DNA of 64,000 bases from an uncultured Paracoccaceae bacterium (GTDB lineage: Bacteria > Pseudomonadota > Alphaproteobacteria > Rhodobacterales > Rhodobacteraceae): NCBI GenBank assembly GCA_947493745.1, contig CANLSM010000021.1, positions 1-64,000 on the forward strand, in the 5' to 3' direction. The position numbers and the translations under genes were made by a program. Positions 26,089 to 36,599 of this stretch are shown here, in pieces. Position 1 is the first letter of the stretch. Each line of letters begins with the position of its first letter. The notes beneath the pieces are model-generated. The model was not told where the DNA came from and did not search any database. It saw only the letters and a list, made by a program, of their open reading frames with translations.

Positions 26089-26125
26089 GCAAATTGCATA
26101 GAGCAGAATTTGCAACCGGTTGCAA
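26089..26125. promoter_or_regulatory. palindromic operator-like sites in the mmsA/CBS intergenic region
   Basis: A perfect 16-bp palindrome TTGCAACCGGTTGCAA lies at 26110-26125, with a CG at its centre as in many LacI-family operators. Partly overlapping it, GCAAATT (26089-26095) and AATTTGC (26107-26113) form a second inverted repeat. The sites are about 80-120 bases upstream of mmsA and 75 bases upstream of the divergent CBS gene. No regulator gene is adjacent. Confidence 0.55.
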
Positions 26126-26200
26126 TGCCAATGCGGCGAGGTTTCTTGACACCCCGGAGGTCGAGCAGGCACCATATGATTTTGATATGGAGGGCACAGC

Positions 26201-26638
26201 ATGACTATTCGTCGTATTCTCGCGTCCAAGGGAAGTCATAGTATTCTGACAATTTCACCAAATGCGACCATTGCCGAGGCCACGCAGATGCTGGCGGAGC
26301 ACCGGATCGGGGCGCTTGTCGTGTCTGCGGACGGGAAGGTGATGCAAGGGGTGCTGTCCGAGCGTGATATCGTGCGCGAACTTGGGAAACGCGGGGCAGG
26401 TGTGCTGGAAGACCTGGTTTCGGACCTGATGACCAGCAAGGTGACAACCGTGGAACCCTCCGACGTCGCGATCACGGCGCTGTCCAAGATGACCTCCGGC
26501 CGTTTCCGGCATTTGCCGGTTATGGAGGATGGCACGATGATCGGTGTTATCTCGATCGGAGACGTGGTCAAATACCGGATGGAGGAGATGGAACGGGAGA
26601 ACTCGGCCCTCACCGACATGATCGTGGGCCATGGCTGA
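26201..26638 (+). CDS. CBS-domain pair protein
   Basis: The 145-residue cytoplasmic protein is made almost entirely of two CBS domains (about 10-65 and 75-130). Motifs are ATIAEATQMLAEHRIGALVVS and GVLSERDIVREL in the first, and ALSKMTSGRFRHLPVMEDG and GVISIGDVVKYR in the second. Stand-alone CBS pairs bind adenine nucleotides and act as energy sensors for partner proteins; the partner here is unknown. GGAGGG precedes the ATG. It is divergent from mmsA and 58 bases upstream of coaD. Confidence 0.88.
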   Translation: MTIRRILASKGSHSILTISPNATIAEATQMLAEHRIGALVVSADGKVMQGVLSERDIVRELGKRGAGVLEDLVSDLMTSKVTTVEPSDVAITALSKMTSGRFRHLPVMEDGTMIGVISIGDVVKYRMEEMERENSALTDMIVGHG

Positions 26639-26696
26639 CACTTGACGTCGCGGGCGCATTATTGTTGCGTGCCCCAACCGTGTTGGGGAGAGACGA

Positions 26697-27188
26697 ATGC
26701 GAACAGGCCTTTATCCCGGAACTTTTGATCCGATCACGCTTGGCCATATCGATATCATCCGGCGGGCCAGTACGCTCGTCGATAAGCTGGTCATCGGGAT
26801 TGCGATCAATCGCGACAAGGGTCCGCTCTTCTCGCTGGATGAGCGCGTGGCCATGGTGGAGGCGGAATGCGCCGCAATTGCCGCCGAGAGTGGTATAAAG
26901 ATCGTCGCCCACCCTTTTGACAATCTTCTGATAACCTGCGCGCAGGAAGTCGGCGCATCGGTAATTGTGCGTGGTCTGCGCGCGGTTGCCGACTTTGAGT
27001 ACGAGTACCAGATGGTCGGCATGAACCGGGCGATGAACGACGAGATCGAGACGGTCTTTCTGATGGCGGATGCGCATTACCAGGCAATTGCCTCCAAGCT
27101 GGTGAAGGAGATCTGCAGGCTCGACGGGGATATCTCCACTTTTGTGTCCCCCAGGGTCGCTCGCGCGCTGAAGGAAAAGTACCGCTGA
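26697..27188 (+). CDS. coaD: CoaD, phosphopantetheine adenylyltransferase
   Basis: Transfers AMP from ATP to 4'-phosphopantetheine, the penultimate step of coenzyme A synthesis. The 163-residue protein has the nucleotidyltransferase motif YPGTFDPITLGHIDIIRRA, then VVRGLRAVADFEYEYQM and the C-terminal ISTFVSPRVARAL, all standard for CoaD. GGGAGAGACG precedes the ATG. It is followed by two cyclophilin genes on the same strand. Confidence 0.95.
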   Translation: MRTGLYPGTFDPITLGHIDIIRRASTLVDKLVIGIAINRDKGPLFSLDERVAMVEAECAAIAAESGIKIVAHPFDNLLITCAQEVGASVIVRGLRAVADFEYEYQMVGMNRAMNDEIETVFLMADAHYQAIASKLVKEICRLDGDISTFVSPRVARALKEKYR

Positions 27189-27259
27189 GCGGAATGCTCC
27201 CTTTCCCTTTCGGCATTTGCGCAATATGGTCCCGCCGGATGTGAACGTAAGGAACTGAC

Positions 27260-27766
27260 ATGGCTGAAATCAAAGATCCCGAGAACACATTGGTGATTGA
27301 ACTGAAGGATGGCGAAGTCCATCTGGAGCTTCTGCCCGATGTCGCCCCTCAGCATGTCGAACGTCTGAAGGCGCTCACGCGGGACGGGAAATACGACAAC
27401 GTGGCGTTTCACCGGGTGATTGACGGTTTCATGGCCCAGACCGGCGATGTCGCGAATGCGAACATGGAAAACGACTATAACCCGCGCATGGCGGGCACCG
27501 GCGGCTCGGACCTTCCCGATCTGCCGGCCGAGTTCTCCAAGGTTCCCTTTGATCGCGGTGCGCTGGGAATGGCGCGGTCGTCCAATCCGAACTCGGCCAA
27601 TTCACAGTTCTTCATCATGTTTGCCGATGGTCATTTTCTGAACGGCCAATACACCAATTTCGGGCGCGTCATTGCAGGCATGGAGCATGTCGATGCCATC
27701 ACAAGAGGCGAGCCGCCTGCGTCACCGGACCGTATGATTTCGGTGAAAGTCGCTGCGGATATCTAG
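27260..27766 (+). CDS. cytoplasmic peptidyl-prolyl cis-trans isomerase (cyclophilin)
   Basis: The 168-residue cyclophilin assists proline isomerisation in protein folding. It contains the active-site blocks NVAFHRVIDGFMAQTGD, PAEFSKVPFDRGALGMAR and NSANSQFFIMFADGHFLNGQYTNFGRV. There is no signal peptide, so it is cytoplasmic. AAGGA precedes the ATG. A second, membrane-anchored cyclophilin starts 3 bases after its stop, and the two share long identical stretches, which indicates tandem duplication. Confidence 0.93.
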   Translation: MAEIKDPENTLVIELKDGEVHLELLPDVAPQHVERLKALTRDGKYDNVAFHRVIDGFMAQTGDVANANMENDYNPRMAGTGGSDLPDLPAEFSKVPFDRGALGMARSSNPNSANSQFFIMFADGHFLNGQYTNFGRVIAGMEHVDAITRGEPPASPDRMISVKVAADI

Positions 27767-27769
27767 ACA

Positions 27770-28495
27770 ATGACCAGAATCCTGATCTTCATTGTTGCGA
27801 TTGCGCTCATTGTGGGCGGGATCGTCTATAGTCCCAAGATCGTTGAATTCGTAGCGGGTGCGCCGCCCGTCGAAGTGTCTGAGACCGAGGATGCCGATCC
27901 GGTCGAAACGCCCGCCACAGAGACGCCGCGCGAGGAAGCGCCGTCCGAGGGTAAGCAGGAAGACACCCTTGATCAGGTGGTTCTGAACGTTCCGGAAGGC
28001 AACGCGCTTTCCATTGATGTTGACGGCAGCGTTCGCGGGACCATCGTGATCGAACTCATGCCCGATGTGGCACCCCTGCATGTCGAGCGGATCAAGTATC
28101 TTGCAGCGACCGGGGCTTATGACAACGTGGCCTTTCACCGGGTGATTGACGGTTTCATGGCCCAGACCGGCGATGTCGAGAACGGAAAGCTCGACATCTA
28201 CAACCGCGGTCTTGCCGGGACGGGCGGATCCGATCTGCCTGATCTTCCGGCGGAGTTTTCGGATATCCCCTTTGATGCCGGTGTTGTCGGCATGGCGCGA
28301 GCGCAGGATCCGAATTCGGCAAACTCGCAGTTCTTTATCATGCTGGAACGCATCCCGAGCCTCGACGGGCAATACACCGTCGTCGGCAAGGTGGTCGAGG
28401 GACAATGGGTGGTCGACCGGATCAAGCGGGGCTCGGGCTCCAACGGATCGGTGGTTGAGCCTGACGTCATGAGCAGTGTTTCCATCACCAACTGA
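27770..28495 (+). CDS. membrane-anchored or exported cyclophilin
   Basis: The 241-residue protein starts with a hydrophobic segment (ILIFIVAIALIVGGIVY), then an acidic Pro/Glu-rich linker (about 40-80) and a cyclophilin domain with NVAFHRVIDGFMAQTGD and NSANSQFFIMLERIPSLDGQYTVVG. The layout places the isomerase in the periplasm, tethered or after cleavage. It follows the cytoplasmic paralogue by 3 bases and is likely co-transcribed with it. Confidence 0.92.
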   Translation: MTRILIFIVAIALIVGGIVYSPKIVEFVAGAPPVEVSETEDADPVETPATETPREEAPSEGKQEDTLDQVVLNVPEGNALSIDVDGSVRGTIVIELMPDVAPLHVERIKYLAATGAYDNVAFHRVIDGFMAQTGDVENGKLDIYNRGLAGTGGSDLPDLPAEFSDIPFDAGVVGMARAQDPNSANSQFFIMLERIPSLDGQYTVVGKVVEGQWVVDRIKRGSGSNGSVVEPDVMSSVSITN

Positions 28496-28580
28496 CATCT
28501 GATCACACTCCGGCGAGCGGGGTAGCGACGGGCGCATTTCTGCGCCAGTCTGCAAACCGGTATTTGTCAGGAGGATGATC

Positions 28581-29564
28581 ATGCGACGCAGAGAGATGCT
28601 GATCGGGGCAGGGGCGGCAATCGCCGCTCCGAAGGGTTTGCTGGCAGGCGGGACACCGGGACGGTTCTGGACAAATGAATGGCCGAACACCGATTTCAGC
28701 CGCTGTTCCGTGCCGTTTGAAGAGATCATCTCGGGCGGCGTGCCGCGCGACGCAATCCCCGCACTCTCGACCGCCCGGTTCACACCCGCCTCGGATGAGG
28801 CGCGCATTCCCGCGGTGGAGCCCGTCGTGACGGTTGCGCTGGGGGGAGAGGCGGAGCGCGCCTATCCCGTGCGCTATCTGACCTGGCACGAGATCGTCAA
28901 CGACCAGATCGGCGGAACGCCAGTGGCCGTCACGTTCTGCCCCTTGTGCAACTCCGCGCTGGTCTTCGACCGGCGGGCGGCCGGGCAGGTGCTGGATTTC
29001 GGTGTGTCCGGCAAGCTTCGGCATTCGGACATGATCATGTTCGACCGCCAGACCGAAAGCTGGTGGCAGCAGTTTACCGGCGAGGCGGTGGTCGGTGCTC
29101 TGACCGGAACCCGGCTTGAGACGCTGGTCAGCTGGATGGAGAGCTTCGAGGCGTTCCGCGACCGCAATCCGGACGGTTCCGTCATGATGGAACCCGACAA
29201 TGTGCGCAGGCCCTACGGTCGCAATCCATATGACGGATATGACAGCGCGGCGCGTCCGTTCCTCTATCGTGGAGAGAACCCGCCCCATGGCATCCCGCCC
29301 ATGATGCGGGTGGTGCGGATCGGCAACCGGGCCTGGCCGCTCAGCCGGTTTGAGGCCACACCGGTGATCGAGGAGGCGGGCCACAGGCTGAGCTGGCAAG
29401 GTGGCATGGCCTCGGCGCTCGACAGTTCAACAATGTCGGAGGGCCGTGATATTGGTGCGATCCGGGTGACGGATCTGGCGACCGGGCGGGATGCCGTCCA
29501 TGAGGTTGTCTTTGCCTTCGCTTTCCACGCCTTTGCACCTGACGGCATCTGGATGCTCAACTGA
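28581..29564 (+). CDS. DUF3179-domain exported protein with Tat-like signal
   Basis: The 327-residue protein begins MRRREMLIGAGAAIAAP, a twin-arginine-like export signal. The DUF3179 domain shows TVALGGEAERAYPVRYLTWHEIVND, VTFCPLCNSALVFDR (two conserved Cys), GVSGKLRHSDMIMFDRQTESWWQQFTG and the RPYGRNPYDGYD region. The family's biochemical function is unknown; a Cys pair plus Tat export suggests a cofactor or redox role. AGGAGG at 28569-28574 fits the ATG at 28581 better than the one at 28575. It is convergent with ccmB. Confidence 0.85.
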   Translation: MRRREMLIGAGAAIAAPKGLLAGGTPGRFWTNEWPNTDFSRCSVPFEEIISGGVPRDAIPALSTARFTPASDEARIPAVEPVVTVALGGEAERAYPVRYLTWHEIVNDQIGGTPVAVTFCPLCNSALVFDRRAAGQVLDFGVSGKLRHSDMIMFDRQTESWWQQFTGEAVVGALTGTRLETLVSWMESFEAFRDRNPDGSVMMEPDNVRRPYGRNPYDGYDSAARPFLYRGENPPHGIPPMMRVVRIGNRAWPLSRFEATPVIEEAGHRLSWQGGMASALDSSTMSEGRDIGAIRVTDLATGRDAVHEVVFAFAFHAFAPDGIWMLN

Positions 29565-30222
29565 GCTGTACTTTCAGGGCTGCGGCCGCCGCAAAGGGTG
29601 TCATGGCGAGGATAAAAAGTGTCAGCGCAGCCAGAAGGGCAAGCGTGCTGAGCGGGTCCTGTCCTTCGGCCGCGAGCACAACCGTTCGCGCGCCGAGGAT
29701 CAGGGTCGGGATGTAAAGCGGCAGGACGAGAACCGACAGCAGCAACCCGCCACGCTTCAGACCGACGGTCAGCGCAGCCCCTAACATACCCAGAAAACTG
29801 AGCCCCGGCGTGCCGATCAGCAGTGACGCGATCAGCCAGACCTGCGCCTCGGGGGCGAGGTTGAGCGTGATCCCGAGGATCGGTGCAAGAACAATGAGTG
29901 GCAGGCCTGTCGTCAGCCAGTGCGCAAGTGCCTTGGTCGCGGTCAGCACCTCCAGTGGAACCGGCGAGAGGACGAGGACATCCAGCGTTCCGTCCTCGAA
30001 GTCGGTCTGAAACAGCCGGTCGAGCGACAGAAGGGCCGCCAGAAGGGCACCGATCCAAAGCGTGCCGGGCGCGACCTTTGCGAGGGTCCCGGGGTCCGGC
30101 CCCACGCCGAACGGGACGAGCAGGGTCAGGATGAAGAAGAAGACAAGTCCCTGTCCGGCACCGCCACCGGAACGGGTCGCAAGTCTCAGATCACGCCGGA
30201 GGAGGGATGTGAGACCGGCCAT
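29557..30222 (-). CDS. ccmB: CcmB, heme exporter permease for cytochrome c maturation
   Basis: The 221-residue membrane protein has about six hydrophobic segments and the CcmB landmarks RRDLRLATRSGGGAGQGLVFF, LLSLDRLFQTDFEDGTLDVL and TPGLSFLGMLGAALTVGLKRGG. With CcmA it forms the ABC module that drives release of holo-CcmE during cytochrome c assembly. It starts 4 bases after ccmA and is the last gene of the pair; ccmC, ccmD and ccmG are not downstream, unlike many related genomes. Its end overlaps the end of the convergent DUF3179 gene by 8 bases. Confidence 0.92.
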   Translation of the reverse strand: MAGLTSLLRRDLRLATRSGGGAGQGLVFFFILTLLVPFGVGPDPGTLAKVAPGTLWIGALLAALLSLDRLFQTDFEDGTLDVLVLSPVPLEVLTATKALAHWLTTGLPLIVLAPILGITLNLAPEAQVWLIASLLIGTPGLSFLGMLGAALTVGLKRGGLLLSVLVLPLYIPTLILGARTVVLAAEGQDPLSTLALLAALTLFILAMTPFAAAAALKVQLS

Positions 30223-30226
30223 ATGT

Positions 30227-30865
30227 TCAGAACGCGCCCGCGAGGAACGGATCGTCGGAGATGTCCTGAACAGGGGTCAGCGCGAAGTCGGTCGCCGGGA
30301 TTGCGAGATCCAGATGGGTCGCGATCACGGCCATGCCGCCCCCTTCCAGATGGGCCTTCAAAACACCCGTGAACCGCTCCACCGTGCGGGCGTCGAGCGA
30401 AACAGTCGGCTCGTCAAGCAGCCAGAGATTGCGGCGCGCCACGGCCAGCCGTGCCAGGCCGAGCCGTCGCTTTTGCCCGGCCGAGCAGGTCTGCGCCGGA
30501 CGGTCGGCAAGATCGGCGAGGTCGAAAAGCTCCAATGCGGCATCCGCGCCGTCTCCACCGAAGAGATCGGACCAGAAAGCGAGGTTCTCGCGCAGGCTGA
30601 GCTGCGGTTTGATCGCGTCAAGATGGCCCGCATAGGCGATATGCTGGTGATAGGCATCCCGGTCATCACCGAGGCTGACGCCGTTGCACCTGATATCGCC
30701 TGAGCTTGGCACAAGTCCCGCGACCGCTCGCAGACAGGTGGATTTTCCCACCCCGTTCGGCCCCTTGAGAAGCAATGCCTCACCGGCGGCACATCCGAAT
30801 GCGAGATCCTTCAGGATCAGGCGGCCGGATCGGCGGCAGGTGAGGTCGGAAACGGCAAGGCTCAT
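30227..30865 (-). CDS. ccmA: CcmA, heme exporter ABC ATPase
   Basis: The 212-residue ATPase of the CcmAB complex. It has Walker A LLKGPNGVGKSTCLRA, signature CSAGQKRRLGLARLA and Walker B LWLLDEPTVSLD. It lies immediately upstream of ccmB on the minus strand and divergent from acnA, with the dispersed repeat copy C in the spacer. The signature CSAGQKRR is typical of CcmA. Confidence 0.93.
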   Translation of the reverse strand: MSLAVSDLTCRRSGRLILKDLAFGCAAGEALLLKGPNGVGKSTCLRAVAGLVPSSGDIRCNGVSLGDDRDAYHQHIAYAGHLDAIKPQLSLRENLAFWSDLFGGDGADAALELFDLADLADRPAQTCSAGQKRRLGLARLAVARRNLWLLDEPTVSLDARTVERFTGVLKAHLEGGGMAVIATHLDLAIPATDFALTPVQDISDDPFLAGAF

Positions 30866-30937
30866 GGTTCCAAGTCATTAGACGATTGCGAGGGGAGCGG
30901 GAAGAGGTCTTGACCAGCACCTTGTTGAGGCCGGGAC

Positions 30938-30975
30938 GATTGCCTCCGGCGGGGATATTTGACCCAAGAAGAGGG
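30938..30975 (+). repeat. dispersed intergenic repeat, copy C
   Basis: Exactly the same 38 bases as copy A at 11594-11631 (gattgcctccggcgggg, then atatttgacccaagaagag and gg). It lies in the 247-base spacer between the divergent ccmA and acnA genes, where it could overlap promoter elements. Confidence 0.85.
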
Positions 30976-31112
30976 TGAGGGGGCGCTTCCCGATCACATT
31001 TGTACACAATTGTATGCTAAAAATAGCCGGGAGGTCTTGTTTCACCTTTGGAATTGCGGCATAGCATCGGCCAAGTTCCCTCAGCCCATTTGCCAGATTG
31101 GAGGCCATGCTC

Positions 31113-33878
31113 ATGCCCATCACCGTAGGTCACGACACCAGCAAAACGCGGACATCCCTGAGCGCGGGGGGGGCATCGGTTGCCTATTACTCGATCCCTG
31201 CGGCGGAAGCGGCCGGTCTGGGTGAGTTTTCGCGTCTACCTGCGGCGCTGAAGGTGGTGTTGGAGAACATGCTGCGGTTCGAGGATGGCAAGACTGTCAC
31301 GATCGATGACATCAAGGCTTTCTCCGATTGGGGCAAAAAGGGTGGGCGGAACCCGCGCGAGATCGCCTACCGGCCAGCCCGCGTGCTGATGCAGGATTTC
31401 ACCGGCGTTCCGGCGGTCGTCGATCTGGCGGCGATGCGCGATGCGATGGTTTCGCTGGGCGGGGATCCCGAACTGATCAATCCCCTGAACCCTGTGGATC
31501 TGGTCATCGACCATTCGGTGATGATCGATGAGTTCGGCAATCCGCGCGCCTTTCAGATGAACGTGGACCGGGAATATGAGCGCAATGGCGAGCGGTATCA
31601 GTTCCTCAAATGGGGCCAGTCGGCCTTTGACAACTTCCGCGTCGTGCCGCCGGGCACCGGGATCTGCCATCAGGTGAACCTGGAGTATCTCGGTCAGACG
31701 GTCTGGACGGACACCGATCAGAGTGGGACCGAGGTTGCCTATCCCGACACGCTGGTCGGCACGGACAGCCACACGACGATGGTCAATGGTCTGGCGATCC
31801 TGGGCTGGGGTGTCGGCGGGATCGAGGCGGAGGCGGCGATGCTGGGTCAGCCGATCTCGATGCTGATCCCGGAAGTCGTGGGCTTCAAGCTGACCGGCCA
31901 GATGGTCGAAGGTGTGACCGCGACCGATCTAGTGCTGCGTGTGGTCGAGATGTTGCGCGAGCGTGGTGTGGTCGGAAAATTCGTCGAGTTCTACGGCGAT
32001 GGTCTGGACAATCTGCCGCTGGCGGACCGGGCGACCATCGGCAATATGGCGCCCGAGTATGGCGCGACCTGCGGGTTCTTCCCGATTGACGACGAGACGC
32101 TGCGCTATCTCGAGACCTCCGGTCGTTCCAAGGACAGGATCGCGCTGGTCGAGGCCTATGCCAAGGCGAACGGCATGTGGCGCGACGAGAGCTACGATCC
32201 GATCTACACTGATACCCTGGCACTCGACATGGGCACGGTCGTGCCCGCGATTTCGGGTCCGAAACGCCCGCAGGACCGGATCCTGCTGACCGAGGCTGCG
32301 ACCGCGTTCAAGGATGTCGTGAAAGGCCATCGACCCGAGGTGAAGCCTGAGGAGAAGGACCAGTGGACCGCCGAGGGGGGCAGCCCGGCGCCCAAGGACA
32401 TCCCCGGCGACAACGGCCATTACAAGCGCGTGAAGGTCGAGGGTGAGAACTACTACCTGCACGACGGCGCGGTGGTCATCGCCTCGATCACATCCTGCAC
32501 CAACACGTCAAACCCCTATGTGATGATCGGGGCCGGGCTGGTGGCCAAGAAAGCTCATGAGCTTGGTCTGAACCGCAAGCCGTGGGTGAAAACCTCGCTC
32601 GCGCCGGGCTCCAAGGTGGTGTCCGAGTATCTGGATGCAGCGGGCCTGCAGCCCCATCTCGATGCCATCGGTTTCAATCTGGTGGGTTACGGTTGCACCA
32701 CATGTATCGGCAATTCCGGGCCGCTCCAGCCCGAGATATCGAAGGCGATCCATGATGGCGATCTGGTCGCGACCAGCGTGCTGTCGGGCAACCGCAACTT
32801 CGAAGGGCGGATCAGCCCCGATGTGCGCGCCAACTACCTCGCCTCGCCGCCGCTTGTGGTCGCTTATGCGCTGGCGGGCGACATGAATATCGACATCACG
32901 ACCGAGCCGCTGGGCCAGGACAAGGACGGCAGCGATGTCTTCCTGAAGGACATCTGGCCGTCGAGCCATGAGATCGCTGAACTGGTCGAGAAGACAGTGA
33001 CCCGCGAGGCCTTCCAGTCGAAATATGCGGAAGTCTTCACAGGCGATGAGAAATGGCAGGGTGTCGAGACCACCGACAGTCTGACCTATGACTGGCCTGC
33101 GAGTTCGACCTATGTCCAGAACCCGCCCTATTTCCAGGGCATGGGACCCGAGGCCGGTTCGATCTCGGACATTGAGGGGGCCAAAATCCTCGCGCTGCTG
33201 GCGGATTCGGTCACAACCGATCACATCTCGCCCGCAGGCTCGTTCAAGCCGGAGCATCCCGCCGGTCAGTATCTGGTGGAGCATCAGGTCGCACCGCGGG
33301 AGTTCAACTCCTACGGGTCGCGCCGGGGCAACCATCAGGTGATGATGCGCGGCACCTTCGCCAATATCCGCATCCGCAACGAAATGCTGGACGGTGTCGA
33401 AGGCGGCTACACCAAAGGACCCGATGGCGAGCAGGCCTCGATCTATGATGCAGCCATGGCGCATCAGGAGGACGGGACACCGCTGGTCGTGATTGCAGGC
33501 AAGGAGTACGGCACGGGTTCGAGTCGCGACTGGGCCGCGAAGGGAACCGCGCTGCTCGGTGTCAAGGCCGTCATTGCCGAAAGCTTTGAGCGCATTCACC
33601 GCTCCAACCTGGTCGGCATGGGCGTGATCCCCTTCGAGTTCACCGGAGGGGACACCCGCAAGTCGCTGAACCTGACAGGTGACGAGAGTATTTCGATCAG
33701 TGGCTTGTCGGGGGATCTGGTGCCACTCGCCGAAGTTCCCGCGACGATCACCTATGCCGATGGAGCGACCCGTGAGATCAGGCTGAAATGCCGGATCGAT
33801 ACGGAGGTCGAGATCGAATATGTCGAAAACGGCGGGGTGCTGCACTACGTGTTGCGCAATCTGGCGAAGGCCGCCTGA
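31113..33878 (+). CDS. acnA: AcnA, aconitate hydratase
   Basis: Isomerises citrate and isocitrate in the TCA cycle. The 921-residue protein holds a 4Fe-4S cluster through [10 protein letters not shown] (first Cys) and [13 protein letters not shown] (other two). It also has [40 protein letters not shown] and the late [15 protein letters not shown]. The ATG at 31113 sits 8 bases after GGAGG and begins MPITVGHD; an ATG at 31107 is too close to that site. A clear intrinsic terminator follows. Confidence 0.96.
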   Translation: MPITVGHDTSKTRTSLSAGGASVAYYSIPAAEAAGLGEFSRLPAALKVVLENMLRFEDGKTVTIDDIKAFSDWGKKGGRNPREIAYRPARVLMQDFTGVPAVVDLAAMRDAMVSLGGDPELINPLNPVDLVIDHSVMIDEFGNPRAFQMNVDREYERNGERYQFLKWGQSAFDNFRVVPPGTGICHQVNLEYLGQTVWTDTDQSGTEVAYPDTLVGTDSHTTMVNGLAILGWGVGGIEAEAAMLGQPISMLIPEVVGFKLTGQMVEGVTATDLVLRVVEMLRERGVVGKFVEFYGDGLDNLPLADRATIGNMAPEYGATCGFFPIDDETLRYLETSGRSKDRIALVEAYAKANGMWRDESYDPIYTDTLALDMGTVVPAISGPKRPQDRILLTEAATAFKDVVKGHRPEVKPEEKDQWTAEGGSPAPKDIPGDNGHYKRVKVEGENYYLHDGAVVIASITSCTNTSNPYVMIGAGLVAKKAHELGLNRKPWVKTSLAPGSKVVSEYLDAAGLQPHLDAIGFNLVGYGCTTCIGNSGPLQPEISKAIHDGDLVATSVLSGNRNFEGRISPDVRANYLASPPLVVAYALAGDMNIDITTEPLGQDKDGSDVFLKDIWPSSHEIAELVEKTVTREAFQSKYAEVFTGDEKWQGVETTDSLTYDWPASSTYVQNPPYFQGMGPEAGSISDIEGAKILALLADSVTTDHISPAGSFKPEHPAGQYLVEHQVAPREFNSYGSRRGNHQVMMRGTFANIRIRNEMLDGVEGGYTKGPDGEQASIYDAAMAHQEDGTPLVVIAGKEYGTGSSRDWAAKGTALLGVKAVIAESFERIHRSNLVGMGVIPFEFTGGDTRKSLNLTGDESISISGLSGDLVPLAEVPATITYADGATREIRLKCRIDTEVEIEYVENGGVLHYVLRNLAKAA

Positions 33879-33900
33879 TCCTCTTGGACAGGTGAAACGG

Positions 33901-33931
33901 AAGGCCCTGATCACGGTCGGGGCCTTTTTTT
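33901..33931 (+). terminator. Rho-independent terminator after acnA
   Basis: AAGGCCC (33901-33907) pairs with GGGCCTT (33920-33926), with further Ts up to about 33931. It stands about 20 bases after the acnA stop. Confidence 0.88.
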
Positions 33932-34029
33932 GGCGGTCGCGATTTGACATGAATCTCGCAAAGGGTTGACTGGCCTGTGTGGTCCGTTCTGGCCTAGTCT
34001 CCGGGCGGGGGCATGACCGAGGAGTATCC

Positions 34030-34740
34030 ATGACCAAGTTTGTGCGCAATCTCATGATGGCTGCCGCCTCAGTGACATTGCTGGCCGGGCAGGCATCTGC
34101 TGCGGATCGTATGGTGGTGCTTGAGTTGTTTACGTCACAGGGCTGTTCCTCCTGCCCCCCGGCCGATGCCTTGCTGGGTGATCTGGCCAAGCGCGACAAT
34201 GTCATCGCGCTGGCATTCCATGTGGACTACTGGGATTATCTGGGCTGGAAGGACGAGTTCGCCTCGCCCGAGAATACAAATCGCCAGCGGACATATGCAG
34301 CAGTGGCGCAGCGTCGGTCAATCTTTACGCCCGAGATGGTCATTCAGGGGCACGACTCGGTCGTGGGGCATGCCAAGGAAAAGATTTTGCACTATGTCGA
34401 GAAATATGGCGCCGAGCCGGTGCGGGCGCGCATTTCCGTGCGCCGGGACGGAACGCGGGCCGTGATCTCAATCGAGCGCGCGGGTCAGGCACCTATGTCG
34501 GTCGTTGAACTGGTCGGCTACCGGCGCGAGCGTCAAGTCAGCATCAAGCGGGGCGAGAATGCCGGCCGTGACATGACCTATCACAACGTCGTCGCGATGC
34601 GTCAGACCGTTGGCGAATGGGATGGCCTGGGGGATGCGTCCTTCACGGCGGAGGGTCTGAGCGATCTCAGCTACGTGGTTCTGGTTCAGGCAAAGGGCTC
34701 GGCCCGTGGCCCGATGATCGCGGCGGCCAAGGTCGAATGA
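34030..34740 (+). CDS. DUF1223 exported thioredoxin-like protein
   Basis: The 236-residue protein has a signal peptide (LMMAAASVTLLAGQASA, cleavage near residue 25). A thioredoxin-fold DUF1223 domain follows, with VLELFTSQGCSSCPPADALL (CSSC motif), FHVDYWDYLGWKDEFASPE and the RQRTYA block. The CxxC suggests a periplasmic redox role, but the family's function is not established. GAGGAG precedes the ATG at 34030. It is convergent with the DUF985 gene, 1 base apart. Confidence 0.88.
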   Translation: MTKFVRNLMMAAASVTLLAGQASAADRMVVLELFTSQGCSSCPPADALLGDLAKRDNVIALAFHVDYWDYLGWKDEFASPENTNRQRTYAAVAQRRSIFTPEMVIQGHDSVVGHAKEKILHYVEKYGAEPVRARISVRRDGTRAVISIERAGQAPMSVVELVGYRRERQVSIKRGENAGRDMTYHNVVAMRQTVGEWDGLGDASFTAEGLSDLSYVVLVQAKGSARGPMIAAAKVE

Positions 34741-34741
34741 G

Positions 34742-36483
<1,742 letters not shown>

Positions 36484-36558
36484 CTAACCAGTGGGGGTAT
36501 TGCTGGGAACCCCCTTTTGGCCCGGTCGTCGCGGGGGGCCATGAAGATCGGGAGATTT

Positions 36559-36592
36559 TTGCCTCCGGCGGGGATATTTGACCCAAGAAGAG
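36559..36592 (+). repeat. dispersed intergenic repeat, copy D
   Basis: The unit ttgcctccggcgggg plus atatttgacccaagaagag lies in the spacer between the antiporter and enolase genes, both on the minus strand. It differs from copies A and C only at the edges. Confidence 0.85.
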
Positions 36593-36599
36593 TGTGATG

